Positions 1 to 5,164 of a stretch of 7,681 nt of DNA are shown here, in pieces (within the stretch, counting starts at the first letter, position 1; each line of letters starts with the position of its first letter). Origin of the DNA: Gammaproteobacteria bacterium (GTDB lineage Bacteria > Pseudomonadota > Gammaproteobacteria > UBA9214); contig JAOULY010000080.1 of the NCBI GenBank assembly GCA_029881775.1, forward strand, positions 1 to 7,681. The letters run 5' to 3'. The notes under the pieces are model-generated. The model was not told the DNA's origin. It searched no databases and was given only the letters and a program-made list of their open reading frames with translations. The translations under genes were made by a program, and so were the position numbers.

Positions 1-640
1 CGTTTTCATGCCGGACAGTCAGCAAGGTGATTTCATAGTCGAACGTGACGAAGCCTTCAACGATGACCTTGCCGGCGCCGCTGCGACTGCCTTGCTGGGC
101 GTAGTGCCAGGCAGTGTCGATGTCTGCTGTGTCGCGGAGGGTGCTCTGACCCTTGCCGGATGAACTCATGATGGGTTTTACCACGCATGGCAGACCGATT
201 TCGCGAACGGCGGCCTCGAATTCATCGCGGTTTTCTGCAAACCGGAACGGTGATGTCGGGATGCCCAGTTGTTCCGCTGCCAGTCTGCGTATACCTTCCC
301 TGTTCATGGTCAGGTGGGCGGCGCGGGCAGTCGGGATGACGGTGAAACCTTCGCCTTCAAGCGCCACCAGTGTATCTGTCGCAATGGCCTCGATTTCAGG
401 CACGATGTAATGCGGCTGTTCCTTCTCGATGACCTGTCGCAGTGCGGCACCGTCCAGCATCGACAGAACATGGCTGCGGTGTGCGACCTGCATGGCCGGT
501 GCATTCGCATAGCGATCGACGACAATGACCTCGACGCCGAGGCGTTGCAGTTCGATGACGACTTCTTTGCCGAGTTCGCCGCCACCGCACAGCAATACCC
601 GTGTGGCAGTTGCTGATAATGGTGTTCCGATTTGCGTCAT
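1..640 (-). CDS. purT: Formate-dependent phosphoribosylglycinamide formyltransferase PurT (N-terminal 213 residues; 3' end beyond the left edge)
   Basis: PurT is a cytosolic ATP-grasp enzyme that makes formyl-GAR from GAR, formate and ATP in purine synthesis, replacing the folate-dependent PurN step. The minus-strand frame is open from the ATG at 640-638 to the window edge, without a stop. Residues 13-26 hold the nucleotide-fold glycine motif (TRVLLCGGGELGKE), followed by the PurT stretches VDRYANAPAMQVAHRSHV (about 41-58), PHYIVPEIEAIATD (76-89), TMNREGIRRLAAE (111-123) and the ATP-grasp VVKPIMSSSGKGQS (153-166). The protein reads nearly collinear with E. coli PurT from the first residue, which fixes the start; AGGGA lies a few bases upstream. 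About 180 C-terminal residues of the usual roughly 390 lie outside the window. It is divergent from the exported-protein gene at 765, with 124 bases between the starts. I am very sure of the family. Confidence 0.96.
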   Translation of the reverse strand, partial: MTQIGTPLSATATRVLLCGGGELGKEVVIELQRLGVEVIVVDRYANAPAMQVAHRSHVLSMLDGAALRQVIEKEQPHYIVPEIEAIATDTLVALEGEGFTVIPTARAAHLTMNREGIRRLAAEQLGIPTSPFRFAENRDEFEAAVREIGLPCVVKPIMSSSGKGQSTLRDTADIDTAWHYAQQGSRSGAGKVIVEGFVTFDYEITLLTVRHEN

Positions 641-683
641 GATGGTTCCCTGTCTGGCCAGCCCGCGTCGGCATAGGCCGGTC

Positions 684-689
684 ATTGTA
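684..689 (-). promoter_or_regulatory. Candidate -10 box for purT
   Basis: On the minus strand this reads TACAAT (5 of 6 to TATAAT). A weak TTCATG lies 17 bases upstream, at 707-712. Transcription would start near 677, giving a leader of about 35-40 bases before the ATG at 640. The position is sensible but the -35 is poor, so this is a tentative call by eye. Confidence 0.28.
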
Positions 690-716
690 CTGCGATCACG
701 GCAGGCCATGAAGCGC

Positions 717-722
717 TATACT
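717..722 (+). promoter_or_regulatory. Candidate -10 box for the exported-protein/thioredoxin operon
   Basis: TATACT (5 of 6 to TATAAT) lies about 43 bases upstream of the ATG at 765. No recognisable -35 sits 16-18 bases upstream (GATCAC is there). It lies only about 30 bases from the proposed purT -10 on the other strand, so the two promoters would be back to back and could share one regulator. Weak evidence. Confidence 0.28.
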
Positions 723-764
723 GTTCGAAGGGTCATCCGCAAATGTTGTTGTACGGAGGAGTTA

Positions 765-1361
765 ATGACTATTTCCGCCAGACTGACTGTCATGCTGTTG
801 CTGTCGGTGTTTTCGCCGGCCACTATCTCCGCAACGGTAGATCAGAGTATTAACGATGAGAATGGCCTGCGCGGCTGGCATTTTCGCGCCGATAACATCG
901 AGATCGAACTGATCCAGCGCCTGCCTGACCAGACCCGCGCCATGCTGATGAAGCACCGGTTTTCGCCTGCCGTGATCGAGCAGCTGGCGCAGAGTTGTAT
1001 GTTCCAGACCATAATCAGGAATATCAGCGATGCGGATTCCGGCCAAGTGGTAACCATAGACCAGTCACAATGGCGTATTCATCACAACGGCAGGGAGCAG
1101 GGTATTATGCTGAAAGAACCGCTGCTTGAATCATGGGGTGTGGACGATGCCGACGATGCGGCCAGGCTGGTGGTGCGCTGGGGGATGTTCCCGACCCGGC
1201 AGGAATATCTGGCAAGTGACTATAACTGGGGCCTGACGGCGTTTGGTTTGCCACCCGGGACACGTTTCGACCTCGACGTGAGCTGGGGTGTGGGGGGCGT
1301 GCAGCATACAGGAAGAATTCCGGCTATTGTTTGTGCACCTGACGTGGACACATTGAAATGA
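765..1361 (+). CDS. Exported protein of unknown function with a single cysteine pair (198 aa)
   Basis: I do not recognise a named family. The open frame extends upstream to 525, but the ATG at 765 is chosen because GGAGG sits 5 bases before it and the protein then begins with a Sec-type signal peptide: Arg at residue 6, hydrophobic LTVMLLLSVF (7-16), likely cleavage near Ala23. The upstream extension would also run deep into purT. The mature part is acidic and mixed, with no transmembrane helix. There are only two cysteines, C78 (QSCMFQTIIRN) and C190 near the C-terminus (AIVCAP). A tryptophan- and glycine-rich C-terminal half (WGMFPT, YNWGLTAFGLPPG, FDLDVSWG) suggests a beta-rich fold. The stop overlaps the thioredoxin start by ATGA, so the two are translationally coupled. 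Inference: a periplasmic protein whose disulfide may be handled by the downstream thioredoxin. Confidence 0.85.
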   Translation: MTISARLTVMLLLSVFSPATISATVDQSINDENGLRGWHFRADNIEIELIQRLPDQTRAMLMKHRFSPAVIEQLAQSCMFQTIIRNISDADSGQVVTIDQSQWRIHHNGREQGIMLKEPLLESWGVDDADDAARLVVRWGMFPTRQEYLASDYNWGLTAFGLPPGTRFDLDVSWGVGGVQHTGRIPAIVCAPDVDTLK

Positions 1362-1876
1362 AGCGGCTGATATTACTGTTGTTGCTGGTTCAGCCCGGCT
1401 ATATGCCGGCTGCCGAGATACTCTCGCCCATACCCGGACGGGTAATGGCGCCGGACTTTAACCTGCCGGATACCGAGGGCAAGCTGCATCAATTGTCCGA
1501 TTACCGCGGCAAGACAGTGATTATCAATTTCTGGACGACCTGGTGCCCGCCGTGCCGCGAGGAAATTCCCTCCATGAACAGGGCATGGCAGAGCCTGCAG
1601 AATGAAGACGTGATCATACTGGCGATCAACATGGGTGAAGACGAGGACACGATTTTTGTCTTCAGCGCTGACTACCCGGCTGATTTTCCGTTGTTACTCG
1701 ATCGGGATGGTGAAGTAATCGCCGAGTGGCCGGTGAAGGGCTTGCCAACGACCTATGTCGTGGCACCGGATGGCAGCATTGCATACCGTGCGATCGGCGG
1801 GCGCGAGTGGGATGCGCCGGCGTTCATGGAAATAATCCGTGGACTGCGTGTTAACCAGGCTGCGTCTGATAACTGA
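1358..1876 (+). CDS. TlpA/ResA-like periplasmic thiol-disulfide oxidoreductase (172 aa)
   Basis: A thioredoxin-fold protein of the TlpA/ResA/AhpC-TSA type, likely a reductant or redox chaperone in the periplasm. Residues 1-19 form a signal peptide (KR, then LILLLLLV, ending around AA). The fold begins with MAPDFNLPDTEGKLHQLSDYRGK (30-52). INFWTTWCPPCREEIP (56-71) carries the active-site WCPPC, with Cys63 and Cys66, and GLPTTYVV (128-135) supplies the cis-proline, Pro130. Length is normal for a single-domain TlpA-like protein. The ATG at 1358 overlaps the upstream stop (ATGA) and has no strong ribosome binding site, as expected for coupled translation. It faces the HvfX-like gene tail to tail. 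ResA, TlpA and CcmG can only be told apart by phylogeny, so no symbol is given. In this family such proteins often reduce cytochrome c or copper-site cysteines; its substrate here is not known. Confidence 0.93.
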   Translation: MKRLILLLLLVQPGYMPAAEILSPIPGRVMAPDFNLPDTEGKLHQLSDYRGKTVIINFWTTWCPPCREEIPSMNRAWQSLQNEDVIILAINMGEDEDTIFVFSADYPADFPLLLDRDGEVIAEWPVKGLPTTYVVAPDGSIAYRAIGGREWDAPAFMEIIRGLRVNQAASDN

Positions 1877-1894
1877 ACACAGTTGTCGCGGAGC

Positions 1895-1957
1895 GGCCGG
1901 GTCATCGTGTCACGGTGTCAGGGGATATGTGCAATGCAGTGACAGTCGGACCCGGCC
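1895..1957. repeat. Nested inverted repeat downstream of the thioredoxin gene
   Basis: GGCCGGGTC at 1895-1903 is the exact reverse complement of GACCCGGCC at 1949-1957. Inside it, TGTCA at 1916-1920 pairs with TGACA at 1940-1944. On RNA this would be a long stem with an internal loop. It begins 19 bases after the thioredoxin stop, so it could stabilise or end that transcript. There is no T-run after it. Confidence 0.45.
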
Positions 1958-1988
1958 CCTCACGACATGTCCAGTATCGCTCCGACCA

Positions 1989-2004
1989 TCCCGGTAAACC
2001 GGGA
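1989..2004. repeat. Compact perfect hairpin TCCCGGT-AA-ACCGGGA
   Basis: A perfect 7-base inverted repeat with a 2-base centre, or 6 base pairs with a tetraloop. It is GC-rich and symmetric, so it would fold from either strand. It lies between convergent operons, where a bidirectional pause or 3'-end stabiliser would make sense. It lacks a T-tract on either side, so an intrinsic terminator is not supported. Confidence 0.45.
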
Positions 2005-2175
2005 CTGCGATCACGTTTCGGTTATGCAGGGTGCCCGCCTGTGCGCGTGCCGGGAATATTCTGCTACGGTGTTTATTGTGCTGCCAATAGAGAATCAACG
2101 GTTAAAAGATTGCCGAATTACTGTGTTCCCCGCCATGACGACACATCAGAGGTTCCCGGCGTTTCCGTTAGTCAT

Positions 2176-2826
2176 TCAGGTATCGCTGGTATTTCTCCAT
2201 TTGCGGGCAATCCAGTAATCAAGACTGAGGTACTTGCCGGCACCGATAAAGAACAGCACCAGTAACATGATGAAATAGGTGGCGGCGAATTCTATGCCGT
2301 TATTCAGGATGGCCAGGCTGCCATTTTCGGTGAGCCATGAATAATTGGCATGTTCCTGGAGGACTTCCCTGGCGCGGTCCAGGCGTTCGATTGCGCCCTG
2401 TGTGCGTTCGGTGGCGTAGAAGCCGCTGCCTTCCGCAATGGCAAGCCAGCCGTTCGGCCAGTGGACCGTAACCGCGGCGACAACCATGGTGATCATCAGC
2501 GGAACAGCAATCCAGCGTACCGCCAGGCCGACCAGCAACAGGATGGCGCCGAAGTATTCTGTGTACGCGGCAAGGTAGGCCATCAGCTCCGGGAAGGGCA
2601 GGCCCAGCCCCCACTCCGTGTTGCCGAACCAGTCGATGATGTTCTGTTTCGGCGCAAAGCTGCAGGGGCCATTACTGGCGCAGTCCAGTCCGGCATTTTC
2701 CAGTTTCTTTGTGCCGGCCATCCAGAATATCGGCACCAGGTAGAGCCTGAGCGCCAGCGGGCCGAGAAAATCGAATGCACGGGTACGGTCCAGCAGGTTT
2801 TGCAAACAGTTCAGAATACCGGTCAT
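2176..2826 (-). CDS. DoxX-family membrane protein of the HvfX type, last gene of the copper-RiPP operon (216 aa)
   Basis: A DoxX-like inner-membrane protein of the kind found beside HvfA/B/C and bufferin genes; its molecular role is not settled. About four membrane segments are visible: 21-38 (LGPLALRLYLVPIFWMAG), 80-102, 104-123 and 177-197. The C-terminal GAGKYLSLDYW (195-205) is typical of DoxX proteins. A pair of cysteines, C49 and C55 (CASNGPC), sits in the loop after the first helix. A soluble insert of about 50 residues (124-176) with charged helical sequence separates helices 3 and 4, making the protein longer than a minimal DoxX of about 140 residues. The ATG at 2826 is preceded by GGGAGG with a 6-base spacer. 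It follows hvfC by 53 bases on the same strand. Family is certain, and assignment to the HvfX branch rests on context. Metal or quinone binding is conceivable but unproven. Confidence 0.9.
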   Translation of the reverse strand: MTGILNCLQNLLDRTRAFDFLGPLALRLYLVPIFWMAGTKKLENAGLDCASNGPCSFAPKQNIIDWFGNTEWGLGLPFPELMAYLAAYTEYFGAILLLVGLAVRWIAVPLMITMVVAAVTVHWPNGWLAIAEGSGFYATERTQGAIERLDRAREVLQEHANYSWLTENGSLAILNNGIEFAATYFIMLLVLFFIGAGKYLSLDYWIARKWRNTSDT

Positions 2827-2863
2827 GTTCGACCTCCCCGGGTGGTTGATTGTTTTTACGTGT

Positions 2864-2880
2864 AGCCCCTGAACGGGACT
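2864..2880 (-). repeat. Small hairpin directly after hvfC
   Basis: In the transcript AGUCCC pairs with GGGGCU (one G-U pair) around a 5-base loop GUUCA. The stem starts at the last base of the hvfC stop codon. No U-run follows, so it is not a full terminator. It could act as a processing or stability element separating the levels of hvfC and the HvfX-like message. Confidence 0.35.
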
Positions 2881-3686
2881 TACTGTTTGTATGTTCCGGC
2901 GATGATGTCTTTCTGTTTCAGGTTGTTCATTATCTCGAGGCCGCCGTTGATCACGACATCGGGATCCGGGTGGGCCATTTCCGCTGCAATGCGTGCCAGT
3001 ATTTCCCTGCCGGTAGCGGTTTCATTGGATTCAATAATTTCCAGCAAGCGTTTCGTGACCGGGTTGATTTCCATGAAGCAGACTTTATCGTGACGGTCGC
3101 GGTACACGACCAGGCTGGTTGGCGACTCACCCGGGGTATCCGGGATGAAATCCGGCCCGATTTTGTGCACCGGGAAGGCGTAGGTCATGTGCCAGACCAG
3201 CGGGGACAGGCGCGGGATGCCTGCCAGCAGCTCGCCGTCCGGGTCAATGCTGTCCGGGTCGGTTGTATCTTCCGCAATCGTCAGTGCCAGTTCCGCCCAC
3301 TCGTAGTGCGCCAGCTCGTACAGGAAGGGCAGGTCATCAGCCTGTGGTGTGCGTTCATCATGCAGCCAGGTGAGGAACTCGCGCGGTATTTCGAGGAACA
3401 GGGGCGTCCTGGCATGATGGCCGCGGAAATATGCGCGCACCATGCGATGCCAGCTGTCGTCATCGTGGATTTCGCGCAGCACCGGAAAGGTACCTGAGAT
3501 AAAGCCTTCAACGTTGTTGTAGAACAGCTCGCGGTAAATGCCCATCCGGCGGTCTTCGATGCCGGCCGGGGCGGGCACGTGCTGCGGGTCGCGGATATGC
3601 GCGGCAAACGCATACTGCTGCCGTATGAAATCAGCCTGTGTGGCCACTGGCCGTTCCCGGGTTGTGCGCCTTGTTGCCATGCGCAT
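2880..3686 (-). CDS. hvfC: HvfC/BufC-type DUF2063 partner protein of the RiPP oxidase
   Basis: This is the partner that, with HvfB, recognises the precursor and is needed for modification in characterised systems. The N-terminal domain carries the DUF2063 signature (about 48-104): RMGIYRELFYNNVEGFISGTFPVL, then WHRMVRAYFRGH and FLEIPREFLTWL, followed by a helical LPFLYELAHYEWAELAL (119-135). The C-terminal half (from about 160) has the mixed fold expected for a RiPP-recognition-like domain. The start is uncertain. The ATG at 3686 gives a 56-base overlap with hvfB and a basic head MRMATRRTTRERP. An ATG at 3680 is equivalent. A GTG at 3647, preceded by GGGA at 7 bases, would give VATQADFIRQQYAFAAHIRDP, which begins as family members usually do, and only a 17-base overlap. 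I give the longest form but favour the GTG. No signal peptide, so cytosolic. Confidence 0.93.
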   Translation of the reverse strand: MRMATRRTTRERPVATQADFIRQQYAFAAHIRDPQHVPAPAGIEDRRMGIYRELFYNNVEGFISGTFPVLREIHDDDSWHRMVRAYFRGHHARTPLFLEIPREFLTWLHDERTPQADDLPFLYELAHYEWAELALTIAEDTTDPDSIDPDGELLAGIPRLSPLVWHMTYAFPVHKIGPDFIPDTPGESPTSLVVYRDRHDKVCFMEINPVTKRLLEIIESNETATGREILARIAAEMAHPDPDVVINGGLEIMNNLKQKDIIAGTYKQ

Positions 3687-4506
3687 GCTTTGCCTGCAGT
3701 ACCGCTATCTGGTCTATCTCGGTCAGTAATTCAGGCAGCGGCGGAATATTGAAGTCACGTTCGAGCAGTGTGGGTACCACGCCGAAATGTTGATAGGCGG
3801 TTTCCAGCAGCGCCCACACCGGGTCGATTACCGGTGCCCCGTGCGTGTCGACTTTCAGGTCATCGGCCTCGTCGTAATGGCCGGCGATATGAAAATAAAC
3901 CACCCGCTCGGCCGGTAGTGATGTCAGGAAGTCCCTGGCATCATATTGATGGTTAATGCTGTTAACGTAGATATTGTTGACGTCCAGCAGCAGGTCGCAG
4001 TCGGCTTCTTCCAGCACTGCATTTATGAATTCGATTTCCGGCATTTGCTGGCCGGGTGCCGCGTAGTAGGAAACGTTTTCCATGGCAATGCGGCGTTCAA
4101 GAATATCCTGTACCCGTTTGATACGACCGGCCACGTGGTGGACGGCCTCTTCGGTAAACGGGATCGGCATCAGGTCATAGAGGTGCCCGTCATCACTGCA
4201 GTAACTCAGGTGTTCGGTATAGAAACGTATGCCGTGTTCGTCGAGAAAGCGTTTCACCCTGTGGACAAAGGTTTCATCCAGCGGGGCAGGGCTGCCGATC
4301 GACAGCGACAGGCCGTGGCATACAAACGGATAGCGCTCGGTAAAGAAGCGGAAGTCTTTGGCCATTTTCCCGCCAATCCCGATCCAGTTCTCGGGGGCGA
4401 CTTCCAGGAAGTTGATGTTATCGGGCGGATTGTCCTGCAGCGGACCCATCAGGGTCCGCCGCAGTCCAAGTCCGGTCCCGCTGACCGGGTAGCTCGGCTT
4501 GCTCAC
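3631..4506 (-). CDS. hvfB: HvfB/BufB-type multinuclear non-heme iron oxidase (MNIO, DUF692), RiPP maturase (291 aa)
   Basis: A cytosolic TIM-barrel oxidase that modifies cysteines of the HvfA precursor using iron and oxygen. Family motifs in order: GTGLGLRR (10-17), NFLEVAPENWIG (32-43), CHGLSLSIGSP (63-73) with His64, FYTEHLSY (95-102) with Glu98 and His99, MENVSYY (142-148), LLLDVNNIYVNSINH (172-186) with Asp175 and Asn177/178, FHIAGH (205-210), DTHG (220-223) and LLERDFNIP (247-255). These are the positions that bind the iron cluster in MNIO enzymes. The start is GTG: an in-frame TGA and TAA lie just upstream (4515-4510), and the conserved GLGLRR lies only 10 residues in, leaving no ATG. 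There is no good ribosome binding site, so translation may be coupled to hvfA, which ends 31 bases upstream. The tail (271-291) is His/Gly-rich and varies within the family. Confidence 0.96.
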   Translation of the reverse strand: MSKPSYPVSGTGLGLRRTLMGPLQDNPPDNINFLEVAPENWIGIGGKMAKDFRFFTERYPFVCHGLSLSIGSPAPLDETFVHRVKRFLDEHGIRFYTEHLSYCSDDGHLYDLMPIPFTEEAVHHVAGRIKRVQDILERRIAMENVSYYAAPGQQMPEIEFINAVLEEADCDLLLDVNNIYVNSINHQYDARDFLTSLPAERVVYFHIAGHYDEADDLKVDTHGAPVIDPVWALLETAYQHFGVVPTLLERDFNIPPLPELLTEIDQIAVLQAKHAHGNKAHNPGTASGHTG

Positions 4507-4537
4507 GGCTTATCAGTCTGCGGTTTCCATGCTGTAC

Positions 4538-4963
4538 TTACTCGGCCGGTGCCGGGGCGGCGTCGTCGGCCTTATTACCGCCGCACTTGCCTTCGCCGCA
4601 CTTGCCTTCCTTCATGGCCTTGGCCTTGTCACCGCCGCACTTGCCTTCTTTGGCAGCCTTGGCTTCTTCGGAACAGCCGCGATCCTTGTCACCGCCGCAC
4701 TTGCCTTCTTTCTTGGCCTTGTCGCCACCACACTTGCCTTCACCGCACTTGCCTTCCTTTGTGGCCTTGGCCTTTTCGCCGCCGCACTTGCCTTCACCGC
4801 ATTTGCCTTCCATGTGGCTGTCGGCAACCATGTAACCGCTGGAAAGCTCGGACATGGCAAACGGGTTTTCCGCTGCGTTGGCAACCGGTGATGTTGCCAG
4901 TGAAGTGACAAACGCAGCTCCCATTGCGACTGCCAGTGGTTTTAGTGTTGATGTTTTTGACAT
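4538..4963 (-). CDS. hvfA: HvfA/bufferin-type RiPP metallophore precursor with eight EGKCG motifs (141 aa)
   Basis: Precursor of an envelope copper-binding peptide. Residues 1-30 are a Sec-type signal peptide (MSKTSTLKP, then LAVAMGAAFVTSLA, with ANA before A31). After a short linker (AENPFAMSEL...ADSHM), EGKCG occurs eight times, with Cys at 55, 60, 73, 78, 89, 109, 122 and 127. Three pairs are adjacent (EGKCGEGKCG) and two stand alone, separated by Lys/Ala-rich spacers such as GDKAK. A ninth Cys, C97 (DRGCSEE), sits outside any EGKCG. The acidic, Pro/Ala-rich tail ends APAPAE. In characterised HvfA the EGKCG cysteines are turned into copper-binding oxazolone/thioamide pairs (thiooxazoles in bufferins). 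The start is chosen for the signal peptide and a GGAG 9 bases upstream; a longer frame reaches 5137 but would run through the leader and bury the signal peptide. Mature peptide is about 111 residues. Gene order A-B-C-X agrees. Confidence 0.96.
   Translation of the reverse strand: MSKTSTLKPLAVAMGAAFVTSLATSPVANAAENPFAMSELSSGYMVADSHMEGKCGEGKCGGEKAKATKEGKCGEGKCGGDKAKKEGKCGGDKDRGCSEEAKAAKEGKCGGDKAKAMKEGKCGEGKCGGNKADDAAPAPAE
4577..4810 (-). repeat. Imperfect tandem repeats coding for the EGKCG units of hvfA
   Basis: Units coding for EGKCGG(D/E/N)KAK occur across this stretch. At DNA level the plus strand shows the block GCACTTGCCTTC recurring with GCCGCC or ACCGCC before it. Spacers differ in length, giving a mixture of paired and single motifs. 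Such arrays usually gain or lose units by slippage or unequal recombination, so copy number is likely to vary between strains. The repeat also creates long low-complexity antisense open frames, which I regard as shadows. Confidence 0.9.
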
Positions 4964-4995
4964 TGGATAGATCTCCATACTGTTTGTTTGATAGG

Positions 4996-5013
4996 CAGGA
5001 ACAAATGCTCCTG
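4996..5013 (-). promoter_or_regulatory. Leader hairpin 2 upstream of hvfA
   Basis: In the hvfA leader CAGGA and UCCUG pair around an 8-base loop (CAGGA-GCAUUUGU-UCCUG). It lies about 33 bases before the start codon, upstream of the GGAG ribosome binding site. The structure is weak by itself and is listed because it follows a stronger hairpin 8 bases away. Confidence 0.3.
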
Positions 5014-5020
5014 TCATTAT

Positions 5021-5037
5021 GGTCGTTTGCCACGACC
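5021..5037 (-). promoter_or_regulatory. Leader hairpin 1 upstream of hvfA
   Basis: GGTCGT-GGCAA-ACGACC on the minus strand is a perfect 6-base-pair stem with a 5-base loop. It lies about 58 bases before the hvfA start and would be in the 5' leader if the promoter at 5136-5164 is used. It may stabilise the message or, as DNA, be an operator (inverted hexamers with a 17-base footprint). No known riboswitch is recognised. Confidence 0.4.
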
Positions 5038-5058
5038 TGTTGTTGTGCCAGACTCTAC

Positions 5059-5083
5059 GACATTGGACAAAATAAAAAGTTTC
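5059..5083 (-). promoter_or_regulatory. Alternative ECF-sigma-like promoter candidate for hvfA
   Basis: On the minus strand GAAAC, 17 bases, then GTCG resembles the GGAAC...GTC pattern used by many extracytoplasmic-function sigma factors. The spacer contains a T-rich stretch, also common at such promoters. Related bufferin operons in other bacteria are under ECF sigma control. Only a short, degenerate match supports this, and no sigma or anti-sigma gene is in the window. Confidence 0.2.
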
Positions 5084-5135
5084 TATTGTTCTAAACGGGA
5101 TAGTTTTGTGATATTTGGCGCCGCGCAGAAGGGGC

Positions 5136-5164
5136 AATATAACAGTTAAATGTAGCGCCTGAAA
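5136..5164 (-). promoter_or_regulatory. Candidate sigma70 promoter for hvfA
   Basis: TTTCAG, a 17-base spacer, then TATATT (5 of 6 to the -10 consensus) on the minus strand. It lies in the AT-rich stretch between nth and hvfA and predicts a leader of about 165 bases containing both hairpins. The -35 match is poor (3 of 6). Just upstream are the palindromes ATGTA-AA-TACAT (5169-5180) and TACATGTA (5176-5183), which could be operator sites. Confidence 0.35.

Larger units (their letters stand above)
1877..2175. other. Gene-free convergent intergenic region with inverted repeats
   Basis: These 299 bases separate the ends of two convergent operons. Short open frames cross it on both strands, but none has a ribosome binding site, a signal peptide or recognisable protein character, and two of them run into the convergent HvfX-like gene. 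It contains a widely spaced 9-base inverted repeat (1895-1957) and a compact 7-base-pair hairpin (1989-2004). No hairpin is followed by a T-run on either strand, so no classical intrinsic terminator is visible. Nothing else is recognised. Confidence 0.7.

Noticed and set aside
525..764. Upstream extension of the exported-protein gene
   Set aside because: It overlaps purT antisense and would bury the signal peptide; GGAGG before 765 fixes the start.
1871..1884. AACTG-AACA-CAGTT hairpin at the thioredoxin stop as a terminator
   Set aside because: Only five base pairs, AT-rich, and no T-run follows.
1915..2265. 116-codon plus-strand open frame in the convergent intergenic region
   Set aside because: It has no ribosome binding site, runs into the end of the DoxX-type gene on the other strand, and has no recognisable motif.
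2350..2865. 171-codon plus-strand open frame
   Set aside because: It is antisense to the DoxX-type gene, whose membrane segments and GGGAGG start signal are convincing.
2850..3497. 215-codon plus-strand open frame
   Set aside because: It is antisense to hvfC, which has clear family motifs; a shadow frame caused by codon bias.
4577..4810. CRISPR array or intergenic tandem repeat
   Set aside because: The repeats are in frame, code EGKCG units and vary in spacing; there are no spacers of uniform length and no cas genes.
3946..4908. 320-codon plus-strand open frame with Cys/Trp/Arg-rich repeats, and a 130-codon companion at 4499-4891
   Set aside because: Both lie antisense to hvfB and hvfA. 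Their repeats are the mirror of the EGKCG coding repeats, and neither has a ribosome binding site or plausible protein composition.
4964..5137. N-terminal extension of hvfA to 5137
   Set aside because: It would cover the leader hairpins and place a clear Sec signal peptide internally; the start at 4963 has GGAG at 9 bases.
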